This document shows, piece after piece, positions 1 through 7,734 of a DNA stretch of 19,171 bases (position 1 is its first letter; each line of letters opens with the position of its first letter). Made by a program: the position numbers and the translations under genes. Under the pieces are notes generated by a model. That model searched no databases, was not told the DNA's origin, and saw nothing but the letters and a program-made list of their open reading frames with translations. The DNA is from Salinarimonas sp051117315 (GTDB lineage: Bacteria; Pseudomonadota; Alphaproteobacteria; Rhizobiales; Beijerinckiaceae), in assembly GCA_051117315.1 (NCBI GenBank), contig JBNPEA010000009.1:1-19171 (forward strand). The letters run 5' to 3'.

Positions 1-381
1 GAGGGCCTCCATCAGGGCGCCGAAGGCGGTGCGCTGCGAACAGCCGGAGGTCTGGGTGCGCTTCCGCAGCTTGTCCTCGAAATCGGTCTCGCGCTCGGTG
101 CGCACGACGACGACCTCGAGATCCTCGTCGTACTCCACCTCGGTGACCACGTCGTCGGGGTGGAGCATGTTCTGGTTGAGGAGGTAGCCGATCGCCAGGT
201 ACTCGGGGTAGTCGCCGATCGTCATCATCGTGACGATCTCCTGTGCGTTCAGGTACAGCGTCAGCCCGCGCTCCACGGTGACGGCGGTCTCGACCGGCCG
301 GCCGGCCTCGTCGACGCCGGTCACCCTGCGGGTGAGGCGTGGGTCGGCGGGGTTGGGGGCGATGCGGAGGGGGAGGGTCAC
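1..381 (-). CDS. fdhD: Formate dehydrogenase accessory sulfurtransferase FdhD (5' part, runs off the window)
   Basis: The frame from GTG at 381 down to base 1 encodes the first 127 residues of a protein whose family members are about 270 residues long, so the 3' half lies outside the window. FdhD passes sulfur from the cysteine desulfurase IscS to the molybdenum cofactor of formate dehydrogenase, in the cytosol. Visible support is the N-terminal TLYLNAQEIVTMM block, the GDYPEYLAIGYLLNQ block and a TSGC segment at about residues 112-115, which carries the sulfur-accepting cysteine. Here TSGC is followed by SQR, so the second cysteine of the CxxC pair known from E. coli is absent; the first is the essential one there. 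The GTG start overlaps the TGA of the upstream gene (bases 378-381), implying translational coupling. The identity is recognised from memory of the family, without a search. Confidence 0.9.
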   Translation of the reverse strand, partial: MTLPLRIAPNPADPRLTRRVTGVDEAGRPVETAVTVERGLTLYLNAQEIVTMMTIGDYPEYLAIGYLLNQNMLHPDDVVTEVEYDEDLEVVVVRTERETDFEDKLRKRTQTSGCSQRTAFGALMEAL

Positions 382-725
382 GCGTCGGTCTCACCTGCGA
401 GGAAGAACGAGGTGTCCACCTCGACAGCATCGATCACGGGCTCGCTTCCCTCGAAGTGACCTGCGAACTCGGCTGGATACGAGTCGCCCTCTGCGAAAGC
501 CGTGGGTGCCTTGTATTGCCGCACGACGAAGACGTCCATCAGCCCCGTGAAACGCTCGCCGTCGAGGATGATGCCGTCGGAGCTGACGCGCACCTGATCG
601 AGGCGAGTCTCGTCCGAGAGCGCCCGCAGCGGAGCCCAGGCGGGCGAGTCGACGATGCCGTATCCCTCCGCCGCCCGTACGATCGCATCGATCTTGCGAT
701 CGTCCCGCTTCGTGCTGGTGGACAT
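378..725 (-). CDS. Small acidic protein of unknown function, partner of the FRG-domain gene
   Basis: This is a 115-residue soluble protein with no signal peptide and no membrane segment. I do not recognise the family. It is acidic: I count 22 Asp/Glu against 11 Lys/Arg. An N-terminal basic, probably helical part (residues 5-18) is followed by a beta-rich centre with GERFTG and VFVVRQY patches and an acidic C-terminus. It starts 9 bp after the stop of the FRG gene. The sequence TAGGAGTGATCGATG lets that stop codon form part of the ribosome binding site, so the two are translationally coupled. Its own stop overlaps the GTG of fdhD by 4 bp. Size, charge and tight linkage would fit an antitoxin or immunity partner of the FRG protein, but that is inference; an unrecognised formate-dehydrogenase accessory protein is the alternative. 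Confidence 0.75.
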   Translation of the reverse strand: MSTSTKRDDRKIDAIVRAAEGYGIVDSPAWAPLRALSDETRLDQVRVSSDGIILDGERFTGLMDVFVVRQYKAPTAFAEGDSYPAEFAGHFEGSEPVIDAVEVDTSFFLAGETDA

Positions 726-734
726 CGATCACTC

Positions 735-1469
735 CTAGTAATTGAACGGGCCAACGGCGACGCCTCGCCGGAACTGCCAGGCGAGCGTCTCGCAGACGCC
801 GTCCAGGTCCGCCTTGATGAAGCTCGCCTCGATCGCGACCTGGAACAGCTTTCGCTCGAAATGTAGCCTGAATCGCGCTGGAATGTCGAAGATGTGGTCT
901 GCGGTGCCGCTGGTGACCAGCGGCCGCCACGGCTCGGTCGGTTTCGGATGGATGGTGAAGAGGCCGCGTTGCGCGACGATGCGCGGGGCGATGGCCGCCG
1001 GAACGAAGGAAACGACCTCACGGCAGGAGAGCGGCTCCGGTTCCCGCTCGATGTCGACGAGCCGCGGCGCATGCGAGGCGTAGACGCGCGCGGTCGTACC
1101 GGACGGGGTGCTCGTCACCGCAAAGTAGGCGGCGACCAGTGGGTTGGTCGTCCAGTCGAGAAGGCGGGTCGGGAGGTTGTGATGCTGGCCGAGCGCAAGC
1201 AGATCCCAATCGGACCATCCCGACGGATCGACGAACTGGCGGACGCGGCGCTTGAAGTTGCGAAACACGGCCTGCTCGCGCGTCCGCTTGTATATCTTCG
1301 CGTCTCGGCCGACTTTCGGGATCAGCGCGTGGTTGTCTGCATCGGCGACGCCGCGAAAGATCCAGTTCGCCTCCTGATGCGTGTCGACGAAACGCATGAA
1401 GTCGGTCCACCTGTCCCGACGCTGACGCGCTATCTCTGGCAGCAGCACCGGTCGCCCCCTCGCGTCCAA
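735..1469 (-). CDS. FRG-domain protein
   Basis: This is a 244-residue cytosolic protein with the hallmarks of the FRG family (Pfam FRG). The naming F-R-G triplet sits at residues 38-40 in WIFRGVAD, and the second conserved block, GQHHNLPTRLLDWTTNP, at about 94-110. The domain is functionally uncharacterised as far as I know, and members turn up in accessory and phage-related regions. The frame opens with TTG at 1469 soon after an in-frame TGA. A GTG at 1448 has a much better ribosome binding site (GAGGGGG six bases upstream), so the real product may be 237 residues. Local G+C is clearly lower than in the neighbours (30 of 60 bases in 841-900, against 52 of 60 in 2401-2460), which suggests acquisition. 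It is followed at 9 bp by the acidic small gene and lies between mrp and fdhD, where it has no obvious metabolic role. Confidence 0.85.
   Translation of the reverse strand: MDARGRPVLLPEIARQRRDRWTDFMRFVDTHQEANWIFRGVADADNHALIPKVGRDAKIYKRTREQAVFRNFKRRVRQFVDPSGWSDWDLLALGQHHNLPTRLLDWTTNPLVAAYFAVTSTPSGTTARVYASHAPRLVDIEREPEPLSCREVVSFVPAAIAPRIVAQRGLFTIHPKPTEPWRPLVTSGTADHIFDIPARFRLHFERKLFQVAIEASFIKADLDGVCETLAWQFRRGVAVGPFNY
1455..1461 (-). promoter_or_regulatory. Ribosome binding site favouring GTG 1448 as start of the FRG gene
   Basis: The minus strand reads GAGGGGG, then six bases, then GTG (1448-1446). The TTG at 1469 has only GAAGG three bases upstream, which is poorly spaced. This argues for translation from GTG 1448, which would remove seven residues but leave the whole FRG domain. 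Confidence 0.5.
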
Positions 1470-1595
1470 TCGCCTTCATGAAAGCAATGCATGGCCGTGC
1501 TCGAGCCGCAAGGTCGTCCTGTTCCGCGGCCGCGCACAAGGCGACCGAGGCCCATGCCATCCGCGCCGGTCCGGCGATCCGCCCCGGACGCGCCC

Positions 1596-2726
<1,131 letters not shown>

Positions 2727-2806
2727 GGGGGCGTTCCTCCTGAATGAGTGTCTCGCGTGGTCGATCTAGGCCCTTCGGGCCGCCCGGCGCAACGCCGGCG
2801 CGGCGA

Positions 2807-4075
2807 TCAGCGCGTCGCCTGCGCGAGGAACTCGACGAGCGCCTGCCGGTCCTCGGCCGCGAGGACGCGCTGCTCGGGCATCTTCGAGCCCGGCGTGTAG
2901 GCCGTGGGGCCGTGCTCGAACAGCGCGGAGACCGTCTCCGGCGTCCAGACGATGTCCATCTCGACGAGGGCGGGCGAGAAGTCGTAGCCCTCGGCCGTGC
3001 CGATCCGGCGCCCGAAGATGCCGGCGAGCGTCGGCCCGGCGCGCTCTCCCGCCTCTCCGGAGAGCGTGTGGCAGGCGGCGCAGGCGCGGAACACCTCGGC
3101 GCCGCGCGACCCGGAAAAGCGCGCGAGCGGGTCCTCGGCGGCGCCGACGATCGCGGGGCCGATCGGCTCGCCGGTGCGCGCATCCCAGGCCCGCACCACG
3201 GCGTCCCCGCCGCCGGTATAGAGCGTCTCGCCGTCCGGCGCGAAGGCTGCCGACCAGACCGGGAGGCCCGGCCCCACCAGGGTGAACAGGACCGCGCGCG
3301 CGGCGACGTCGACGATCGCCACCGACCCGCGGATCGTGGCGGCGGCGAGCCGCGAGCCGTCGGGAGAGAGGGCGAGGGCGATGATCGGCAGGGGCTGCGT
3401 CGCGACCTCGTCGAGGCGCTCGCCGTCGGGCGAGAGCAGGCGCACGACCCCGTCGGCGCCGCCCGTGGCGATGGTACCGTCCGGCGCTATCGCGAGCGCG
3501 TTGAGCGGCGTCGGCATCGCGACGACGCGGGCGGGGCCACCGTCGCGCGGATGGATCCGCAGCGTCGCGTCGTAGCCGGCGCTGACGAGATCGCCGTCGG
3601 GCGCGAAGGCGACGGCGTTGACCTGTCCCGTGTGCCCGGAGAGCCGCTCCGGCTCGCCGCCCGCAACGGGGACGCGCCGCACGACGCCGTCCCATCCCGC
3701 GGAGGCGAGAAGCGCCCCGTCCGGCGAGACGGCGAGGCCAGCGATCGGCGCGTCGTGCGCGGTCTCGACGCGCAGCGGCTCCGCCGCACCGGCGCGCCAC
3801 AGCGCGATCCGCCCGTCGGCGCCGCCGGTGGCGATCCGGCCATCGGGAAGGACGGCGACGGCGTTCACCGGTCCGTCGTGATGGCGCAGGACCTGCGCCG
3901 CGGCGCCGCGCGAGAGGTCCCAGAGGATGGCGCGGTTGTCGAAGGAGCCGGACACCGCGATCTCCCCGCTCGGGGCGATCGCGAGCGCCCGCACGGGCCC
4001 GCCGTGTCCGCGCATCTCAGCGCGCGCCGGGCTCGCGAAGGCGAGGATGAGGACGAGGCAGGCGAGGGCACGCAT
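2807..4075 (-). CDS. Secreted WD40-repeat protein fused to a class I c-type cytochrome
   Basis: This 422-residue protein is predicted to be exported: an N-terminal signal peptide (MRALACLVLILAFASPARA, cleavage after about 19) precedes the mature chain. Residues 20-305 are a series of WD40 blades, seen as repeating PDG...TGGADG...LW patterns (for example 66-93, 147-174, 186-213 and 271-298), likely forming a seven-bladed propeller. Residues 320-422 are a mono-haem cytochrome c domain with CAACH at 332-336 and a probable axial Met399 in GSKMPEQ. The role is therefore periplasmic electron transfer with a protein-docking propeller. The gene lies 6 bp after the MoeA-PBP gene and upstream of mrp. 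Its association with molybdenum-cofactor genes suggests it takes electrons from, or docks to, a molybdoenzyme, but no partner enzyme is in the window. Confidence 0.92.
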   Translation of the reverse strand: MRALACLVLILAFASPARAEMRGHGGPVRALAIAPSGEIAVSGSFDNRAILWDLSRGAAAQVLRHHDGPVNAVAVLPDGRIATGGADGRIALWRAGAAEPLRVETAHDAPIAGLAVSPDGALLASAGWDGVVRRVPVAGGEPERLSGHTGQVNAVAFAPDGDLVSAGYDATLRIHPRDGGPARVVAMPTPLNALAIAPDGTIATGGADGVVRLLSPDGERLDEVATQPLPIIALALSPDGSRLAAATIRGSVAIVDVAARAVLFTLVGPGLPVWSAAFAPDGETLYTGGGDAVVRAWDARTGEPIGPAIVGAAEDPLARFSGSRGAEVFRACAACHTLSGEAGERAGPTLAGIFGRRIGTAEGYDFSPALVEMDIVWTPETVSALFEHGPTAYTPGSKMPEQRVLAAEDRQALVEFLAQATR

Positions 4076-4081
4076 CGAGGG

Positions 4082-6046
4082 TCAGCTCCGCGGCGCGGGG
4101 GTGAAGCCGAGGGCGCCGAGCGCCTCGTGCGTCTGCGGCAGGGCGAGCGCCGCGAGGAAGGCCGCGACGCCCGGCCGATCGCGGCGCGCGGCGACCAGGG
4201 CGAAGTCGTAGTGCTCCTGCGCCAGCGGCAGGAAGCGAAGGCCGTAGGTGGCGGCGACCGGGGCGATGGCGAGCCCCCAGTCCGCCCGCCCCTGCGCCAC
4301 CGCGGCGGCCACCGCGTTGTGCGAGCGCGGTTGGTTCCAGTACCCGTCCGGTCGCGCGCCGGCGAGAAGCCCGTCGAGCAGGATGCGCGTGCCGGCACCC
4401 TGGTTGCGCCCCACCATCAGGCAGGATGGGTCTTCCCGCGCCGCCGCCACGGCCGCTCGCGCCTCGCGCCCCTCGAAGCGGGGATCGCCGGCGCGGAAGA
4501 CGACGCCCTGCATGCGCCGCCAGCCGGGGACGAGCTCCAGGCCCTCCGTCAGGAAGGGCACGTTGTAGGTGTCGCTCTTCGGGTCGAGCAGATGGATCGG
4601 CGCGAGATCGCATTCCCCGCACCTCGCCGCCGCGAGCCCGCCGAGGCTGCCGAGCGCGATCACCCGCGCGGCGGTGCCGGGCAGCCGGGCGAGGACGGCG
4701 TCGAGGCCGGTGCAATGGCTCCCGGCGATCACGAGATCGGGCACCCGCACCTGCGGCGTGAGCAGCCGCACGTCGACCGTGCTCCCCGCCGGCAGCGCGT
4801 CCGCGAGCGCGTCGACGGCGAGGAAGCCGTCGGCCTGGGCGAAGGTCGTCACCGAGCCGGAGCCCTTCCCCGTCGGGTAGGCGACGAGCCCGTCCGCACC
4901 CGCCACGAGGGCGCTCATGACGTATTCCGTGCGCCCGATCTCGGAGGCGATGCGCACGGGCACCCGGGCGCGCACCGTCGCCTCGGTTCGCGGCGGCAGC
5001 CCGGCGAGCGTGCGCAGCACCGGCGCGATCATGTCGTGGAAGGTGAACATCGCCGAGGTCGGGAAGCCCGGCAGCACCACCACCGGCTTGCCGTCGCAGA
5101 CGGCGAGGCACAGCGGCTTGCCGGGCTTGAGCGCGACGCCGTGGGCGACGATGCCCGGCGCACCGAGCCGGGCCACGGCGCGGTAGGTCAGGTCCCCCGC
5201 CCCCTTCGAGGTGCCGCCCGAGAGCACGACGACGTCGCAGTCCGCGTGCGCCCGGCGCAGCGCCGCCTCGAGCGCCGCCGCGTCGTCGGGGACGATGCCG
5301 TAGGCGACGGGCTCGCAGCCGCTCTCGGCGACCGCGGCGGCGACGACCGGGCCGTTGGCGTCGTAGATTCGCGCCGGCGCGAGCGGCTCGCCGGCGGCGA
5401 CGAGCTCGTCGCCGGTCGAGAGCACGGCGACGCGAGGCCTGGCGAACACCGGCACGCGTGCGATCCCCACCGCCGCCAGCATGCCGATCTCGCGCGCACC
5501 GATCGGTGTGCCAGCTCGCAGCAGGGTCTCGCCGCGGGCGATGTCGGAGCCGGCGAAGGCGACGAACTGGCCCGGATTGGCGGCGCGCCGCACGGCGATC
5601 CCAGCGCCGTCGGATGTCTCGACCGGGCGGGTGTGCTCGATCATCACGACCGCGTCGGCGCCGCGGGGGATCGGGCCGCCGGTGGCGATCGGCGTGGCGC
5701 GGCCGGGCTCCACCGGCATCGTCGGCGCGACGCCGCAGGCGATGGTCTCCGCGTTGAGCCGCACCGTCACCGGCGCCGCCTCCGAGGCCTGCGCCAGGTC
5801 CGCCGCGCGCACGGCGAAGCCGTCGACGCCGGAGCGGTCGAACGGCGGCGCGTCCACGGGCGCGTGGACGTCCTCGGCGAGCGGCAGGCCGAGCGCCTCG
5901 GCGAGCTGCACCTCGACCCGTCGCAGCGGCTCGGGCCGCAGTGCCGCGGCGAAGAGGGCGGCGGCCTCGTCGCGCGAGCGCACGGTCAGGAATTGCTCCT
6001 GCGCGTGACTCGGCATGCTCGCGGAGGGGTGTGGCGTGTCGGTCAT
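4082..6046 (-). CDS. moeA: MoeA molybdopterin molybdotransferase fused to a C-terminal PBP-like domain
   Basis: This 654-residue cytosolic protein has two modules. Residues about 20-430 are a complete MoeA, which inserts molybdenum into adenylated molybdopterin. It has PPFDRSGVDGFAV (67-79), LSTGDEL (209-215), SGGTSKGAGD (276-285), KPGKP (307-311) and LPGFP (325-329), all in the expected order. Residues about 435-650 are a periplasmic-binding-protein-like domain (PBP_like type) beginning VIAGSHCTGLDA, with RNQGAGTRILLD and RSHNAVAAAV segments. No signal peptide is present, so this domain probably senses or binds an oxyanion or cofactor ligand inside the cell. This fusion architecture is known in prokaryotes; its ligand is not settled. 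The ATG overlaps the stop of the upstream MoeA-like gene (6043-6046), and the WD40-cytochrome gene follows after 6 bp, so it is firmly in the operon. Confidence 0.93.
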   Translation of the reverse strand: MTDTPHPSASMPSHAQEQFLTVRSRDEAAALFAAALRPEPLRRVEVQLAEALGLPLAEDVHAPVDAPPFDRSGVDGFAVRAADLAQASEAAPVTVRLNAETIACGVAPTMPVEPGRATPIATGGPIPRGADAVVMIEHTRPVETSDGAGIAVRRAANPGQFVAFAGSDIARGETLLRAGTPIGAREIGMLAAVGIARVPVFARPRVAVLSTGDELVAAGEPLAPARIYDANGPVVAAAVAESGCEPVAYGIVPDDAAALEAALRRAHADCDVVVLSGGTSKGAGDLTYRAVARLGAPGIVAHGVALKPGKPLCLAVCDGKPVVVLPGFPTSAMFTFHDMIAPVLRTLAGLPPRTEATVRARVPVRIASEIGRTEYVMSALVAGADGLVAYPTGKGSGSVTTFAQADGFLAVDALADALPAGSTVDVRLLTPQVRVPDLVIAGSHCTGLDAVLARLPGTAARVIALGSLGGLAAARCGECDLAPIHLLDPKSDTYNVPFLTEGLELVPGWRRMQGVVFRAGDPRFEGREARAAVAAAREDPSCLMVGRNQGAGTRILLDGLLAGARPDGYWNQPRSHNAVAAAVAQGRADWGLAIAPVAATYGLRFLPLAQEHYDFALVAARRDRPGVAAFLAALALPQTHEALGALGFTPAPRS

Positions 6047-7050
6047 GGCAGCGGCCGGGCGTCGAGGATCGCTGTGCCGGCATAGCCTTCCGCCTCGGGC
6101 GGCACCAGCGCATAGGCGTCGGCGCGCGCAAAGGCCGCGAGGCTCGGGTCCCCGACGGCGAGGGGCACGTGGCCCGCGCCGGTTCGCGCCAGGAGCGCGA
6201 CTTCGGTCAGCCCGACGGTGGAGGTGATCGGCTCGGCGAGGGGCGCCCCGAGCGGCGCCGACGGCTGGGCGCCGGCGGGCGCGGCGGGCGCGGGCGGCAC
6301 CTGCGCCCGCGCCGCGCCGAGCGCGTCGCCCTCCAGCGCGGGCAGGCGGGCGACGAGGACGCCATGGGCGTCGCGCGCGAGCCGGGTGGTCTCGCCGGGA
6401 CGCAGGGCGAGGCCTTCGGCCACGATCGTCTCGTCCACACCCCTCTCCGCGCCGCCGCGCACGAGGACCAGATCCGCCGCCTCCGGCACCGACACCCCGC
6501 CGAGCGCGACGACCAGCGGCGCGAGCGCCGGCAGGCCGACGAGCCGCACCCGGGGGCGGCGCACGCTCACGGTCGCGACGCCGAGCCCGGCGAGCGCCGC
6601 GGCGTCGGTCGCCCGAAGGCGATGCCCGGCCGCGAGGAGCACGGCGCCCTCACGCGCGTCCTCGCCGGCGCGGCGCACGTCCGTTCCCGGCGCGACCTCG
6701 GCGAGGATCTCCGGGATCGGGCCGTCCGAGAGCGCATCCTCGGGCAGGATCGCGTCGCAGCCCGGCGGCAGCGCCGCGCCCGCCGCGACCCGCAGCGGCG
6801 GAGCGAGGCAGAGGGCAGGGGCGTAGGGCGAGGCGCCGATCGTGTCTGCGGCGCAGACGGCGACGCCCGCCCGCCGTGCGAGCGCCGCACTCGGCACATC
6901 CCCGGCCGCCACGACGTCCGCGGCGAGCACGGCGCCGACGCCCTCTTCGGGCGCGCACGGGAGCGGCGCGACGGTGCGCGTCCCGGCGAGCCACAATGCC
7001 AGCGCCGTCTCGAGCGGCAGCAGGGGGCGGGGCGACGGGGTCGTGCTCAC
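6043..7050 (-). CDS. Degenerate MoeA-like protein (molybdopterin-binding fold, catalytic motifs eroded)
   Basis: This 335-residue protein is collinear with MoeA but shorter than the usual 400. Residues 10-165 match MoeA domains I-II, 165-250 correspond to a reduced domain III, and about 275-335 match domain IV (TSTVGLTEVALLA...FARADAYALVPPEAEGYAG). The catalytic signatures are altered. The usual SAMDGYA is replaced by ARRAGVAV (58-65), STGDEL by VGLPALAP (171-178), SGG-S-G by LVRGGAERG (196-204), KPGKP by RPGETT (217-222) and LPGNP by RLPALEGD (235-242). A Pro/Ala-rich insert (251-274) precedes domain IV. Loss of these residues suggests it does not insert metal itself and may be a partner or regulator of the full MoeA, whose start it overlaps by 4 bp. 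The start is GTG at 7050 with a weak ribosome binding site. Confidence 0.85.
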   Translation of the reverse strand: MSTTPSPRPLLPLETALALWLAGTRTVAPLPCAPEEGVGAVLAADVVAAGDVPSAALARRAGVAVCAADTIGASPYAPALCLAPPLRVAAGAALPPGCDAILPEDALSDGPIPEILAEVAPGTDVRRAGEDAREGAVLLAAGHRLRATDAAALAGLGVATVSVRRPRVRLVGLPALAPLVVALGGVSVPEAADLVLVRGGAERGVDETIVAEGLALRPGETTRLARDAHGVLVARLPALEGDALGAARAQVPPAPAAPAGAQPSAPLGAPLAEPITSTVGLTEVALLARTGAGHVPLAVGDPSLAAFARADAYALVPPEAEGYAGTAILDARPLP

Positions 7051-7127
7051 GGGTTCGTCACAAGGTGTCGTCGAAGGATGTCGGCACGTTCCGCTCCGTC
7101 GGGCTCCGGGGCATTCCCTCAGTACAT

Positions 7128-7643
7128 CTACAGAGGTTCGCCCCGCGAAGTCGAGCCGGCATCCGATCGTCCCTCGGCAGCGGGGACGGCGTCTGGCAGC
7201 GCCCGCAGGTCCGCCCGCAGCCGGTCCGGCACCTGCGGGTCCAGCGCCGCGTCGAGCCGCGCGTGCGTCTCGCGCCAGATCGGCACCGCCGCGCCCATCA
7301 GCTCCACGCCCGCGGGCGTGATCGCGACGATGCGGCTGCGCCGATCATGCGCGCCGACGCCGACGCGCACCAGGCCGCGCCGCTCCAGCGGCTTCAGCGC
7401 CGCCGTGAGCGACGTGCGATCCATCGCGAGGAACGGCGCCAGTTCCCCCATCGTCGGCGGCTCGGGGCGGTTCAGCGCCATCAGCAGCGAGAACTGCCCG
7501 TTGGTGAGCCCGAGCGGACGCAGCGCGGTGTCGAACATCCGCGCCAGGGCGCGCGCGGCGCGCTGGGCGTGCAGGCACAGGCAGGTCGTCGCGACGTGGC
7601 GGACGGTATCTAGGGGGAGGCGATCGACGCTTGACTCGGTCAT
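7128..7643 (-). CDS. MarR-family transcriptional regulator
   Basis: This is a 171-residue cytosolic DNA-binding repressor of the MarR winged-helix family. The central wHTH spans about residues 63-118: PPTMGELAPFLAMDRTSLTA (helix-turn-helix), then LERRGLVRV and the wing GAHDRRSRIVAIT. The N-terminal dimer helix contains CLCLHAQRAARAL, with Cys21 and Cys23 that could sense oxidants or electrophiles. Beyond about residue 150 the tail is low in recognisable structure. It has no Shine-Dalgarno sequence, and a promoter just upstream would start the transcript at or next to the ATG. A perfect palindrome overlaps that promoter, so autorepression is likely. It diverges from the GST gene and is the natural regulator of that side. 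It is in line with the moeA-like gene 77 bp downstream, but the relation is unclear. Confidence 0.93.
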   Translation of the reverse strand: MTESSVDRLPLDTVRHVATTCLCLHAQRAARALARMFDTALRPLGLTNGQFSLLMALNRPEPPTMGELAPFLAMDRTSLTAALKPLERRGLVRVGVGAHDRRSRIVAITPAGVELMGAAVPIWRETHARLDAALDPQVPDRLRADLRALPDAVPAAEGRSDAGSTSRGEPL

Positions 7644-7648
7644 GGTAG

Positions 7649-7660
7649 GTTGATATCAAC
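7649..7660. promoter_or_regulatory. Probable MarR operator (12-bp perfect palindrome GTTGATATCAAC)
   Basis: GTTGATATCAAC is identical to its own reverse complement and ends 6 bp before the marR ATG (7643). AT-rich palindromes with TTGA/TCAA half-sites are typical of MarR sites. It covers the -10 element of the marR promoter and lies 75 bp upstream of the divergent GST start, so a bound dimer could control both directions. A further TTTCAAC half-site follows at 7662-7668. Confidence 0.65.
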
Positions 7661-7678
7661 GTTTCAACATGCGGTCAA
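7650..7678 (-). promoter_or_regulatory. Sigma-70-type promoter of marR, giving a near-leaderless transcript
   Basis: The minus strand carries TTGACC (7678-7673), a 17-base spacer, then TATCAA (7655-7650). A start site 6-7 bases past the -10 falls on 7643-7644, which is the first base of the marR ATG or its neighbour. This agrees with the absence of a ribosome binding site. Confidence 0.55.
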
Positions 7679-7734
7679 TGGTCGGCTTCAGGAAGCCCGC
7701 CGCCGCCATGCGCACCTCGCGCAGGAGGACGGAG

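Noticed and set aside
2744..6085. Very long open frame on the plus strand (1113 codons)
   Set aside because: It is antisense to mrp's start region, the WD40-cytochrome gene and moeA, is Arg/Ala/Gly-rich low-complexity, and is a typical GC-rich shadow.
7669..7734. Upstream ATG for the GST gene at 7669
   Set aside because: It lies in the divergent marR promoter and has no ribosome binding site, whereas ATG 7735 has AGGAGG at good spacing.
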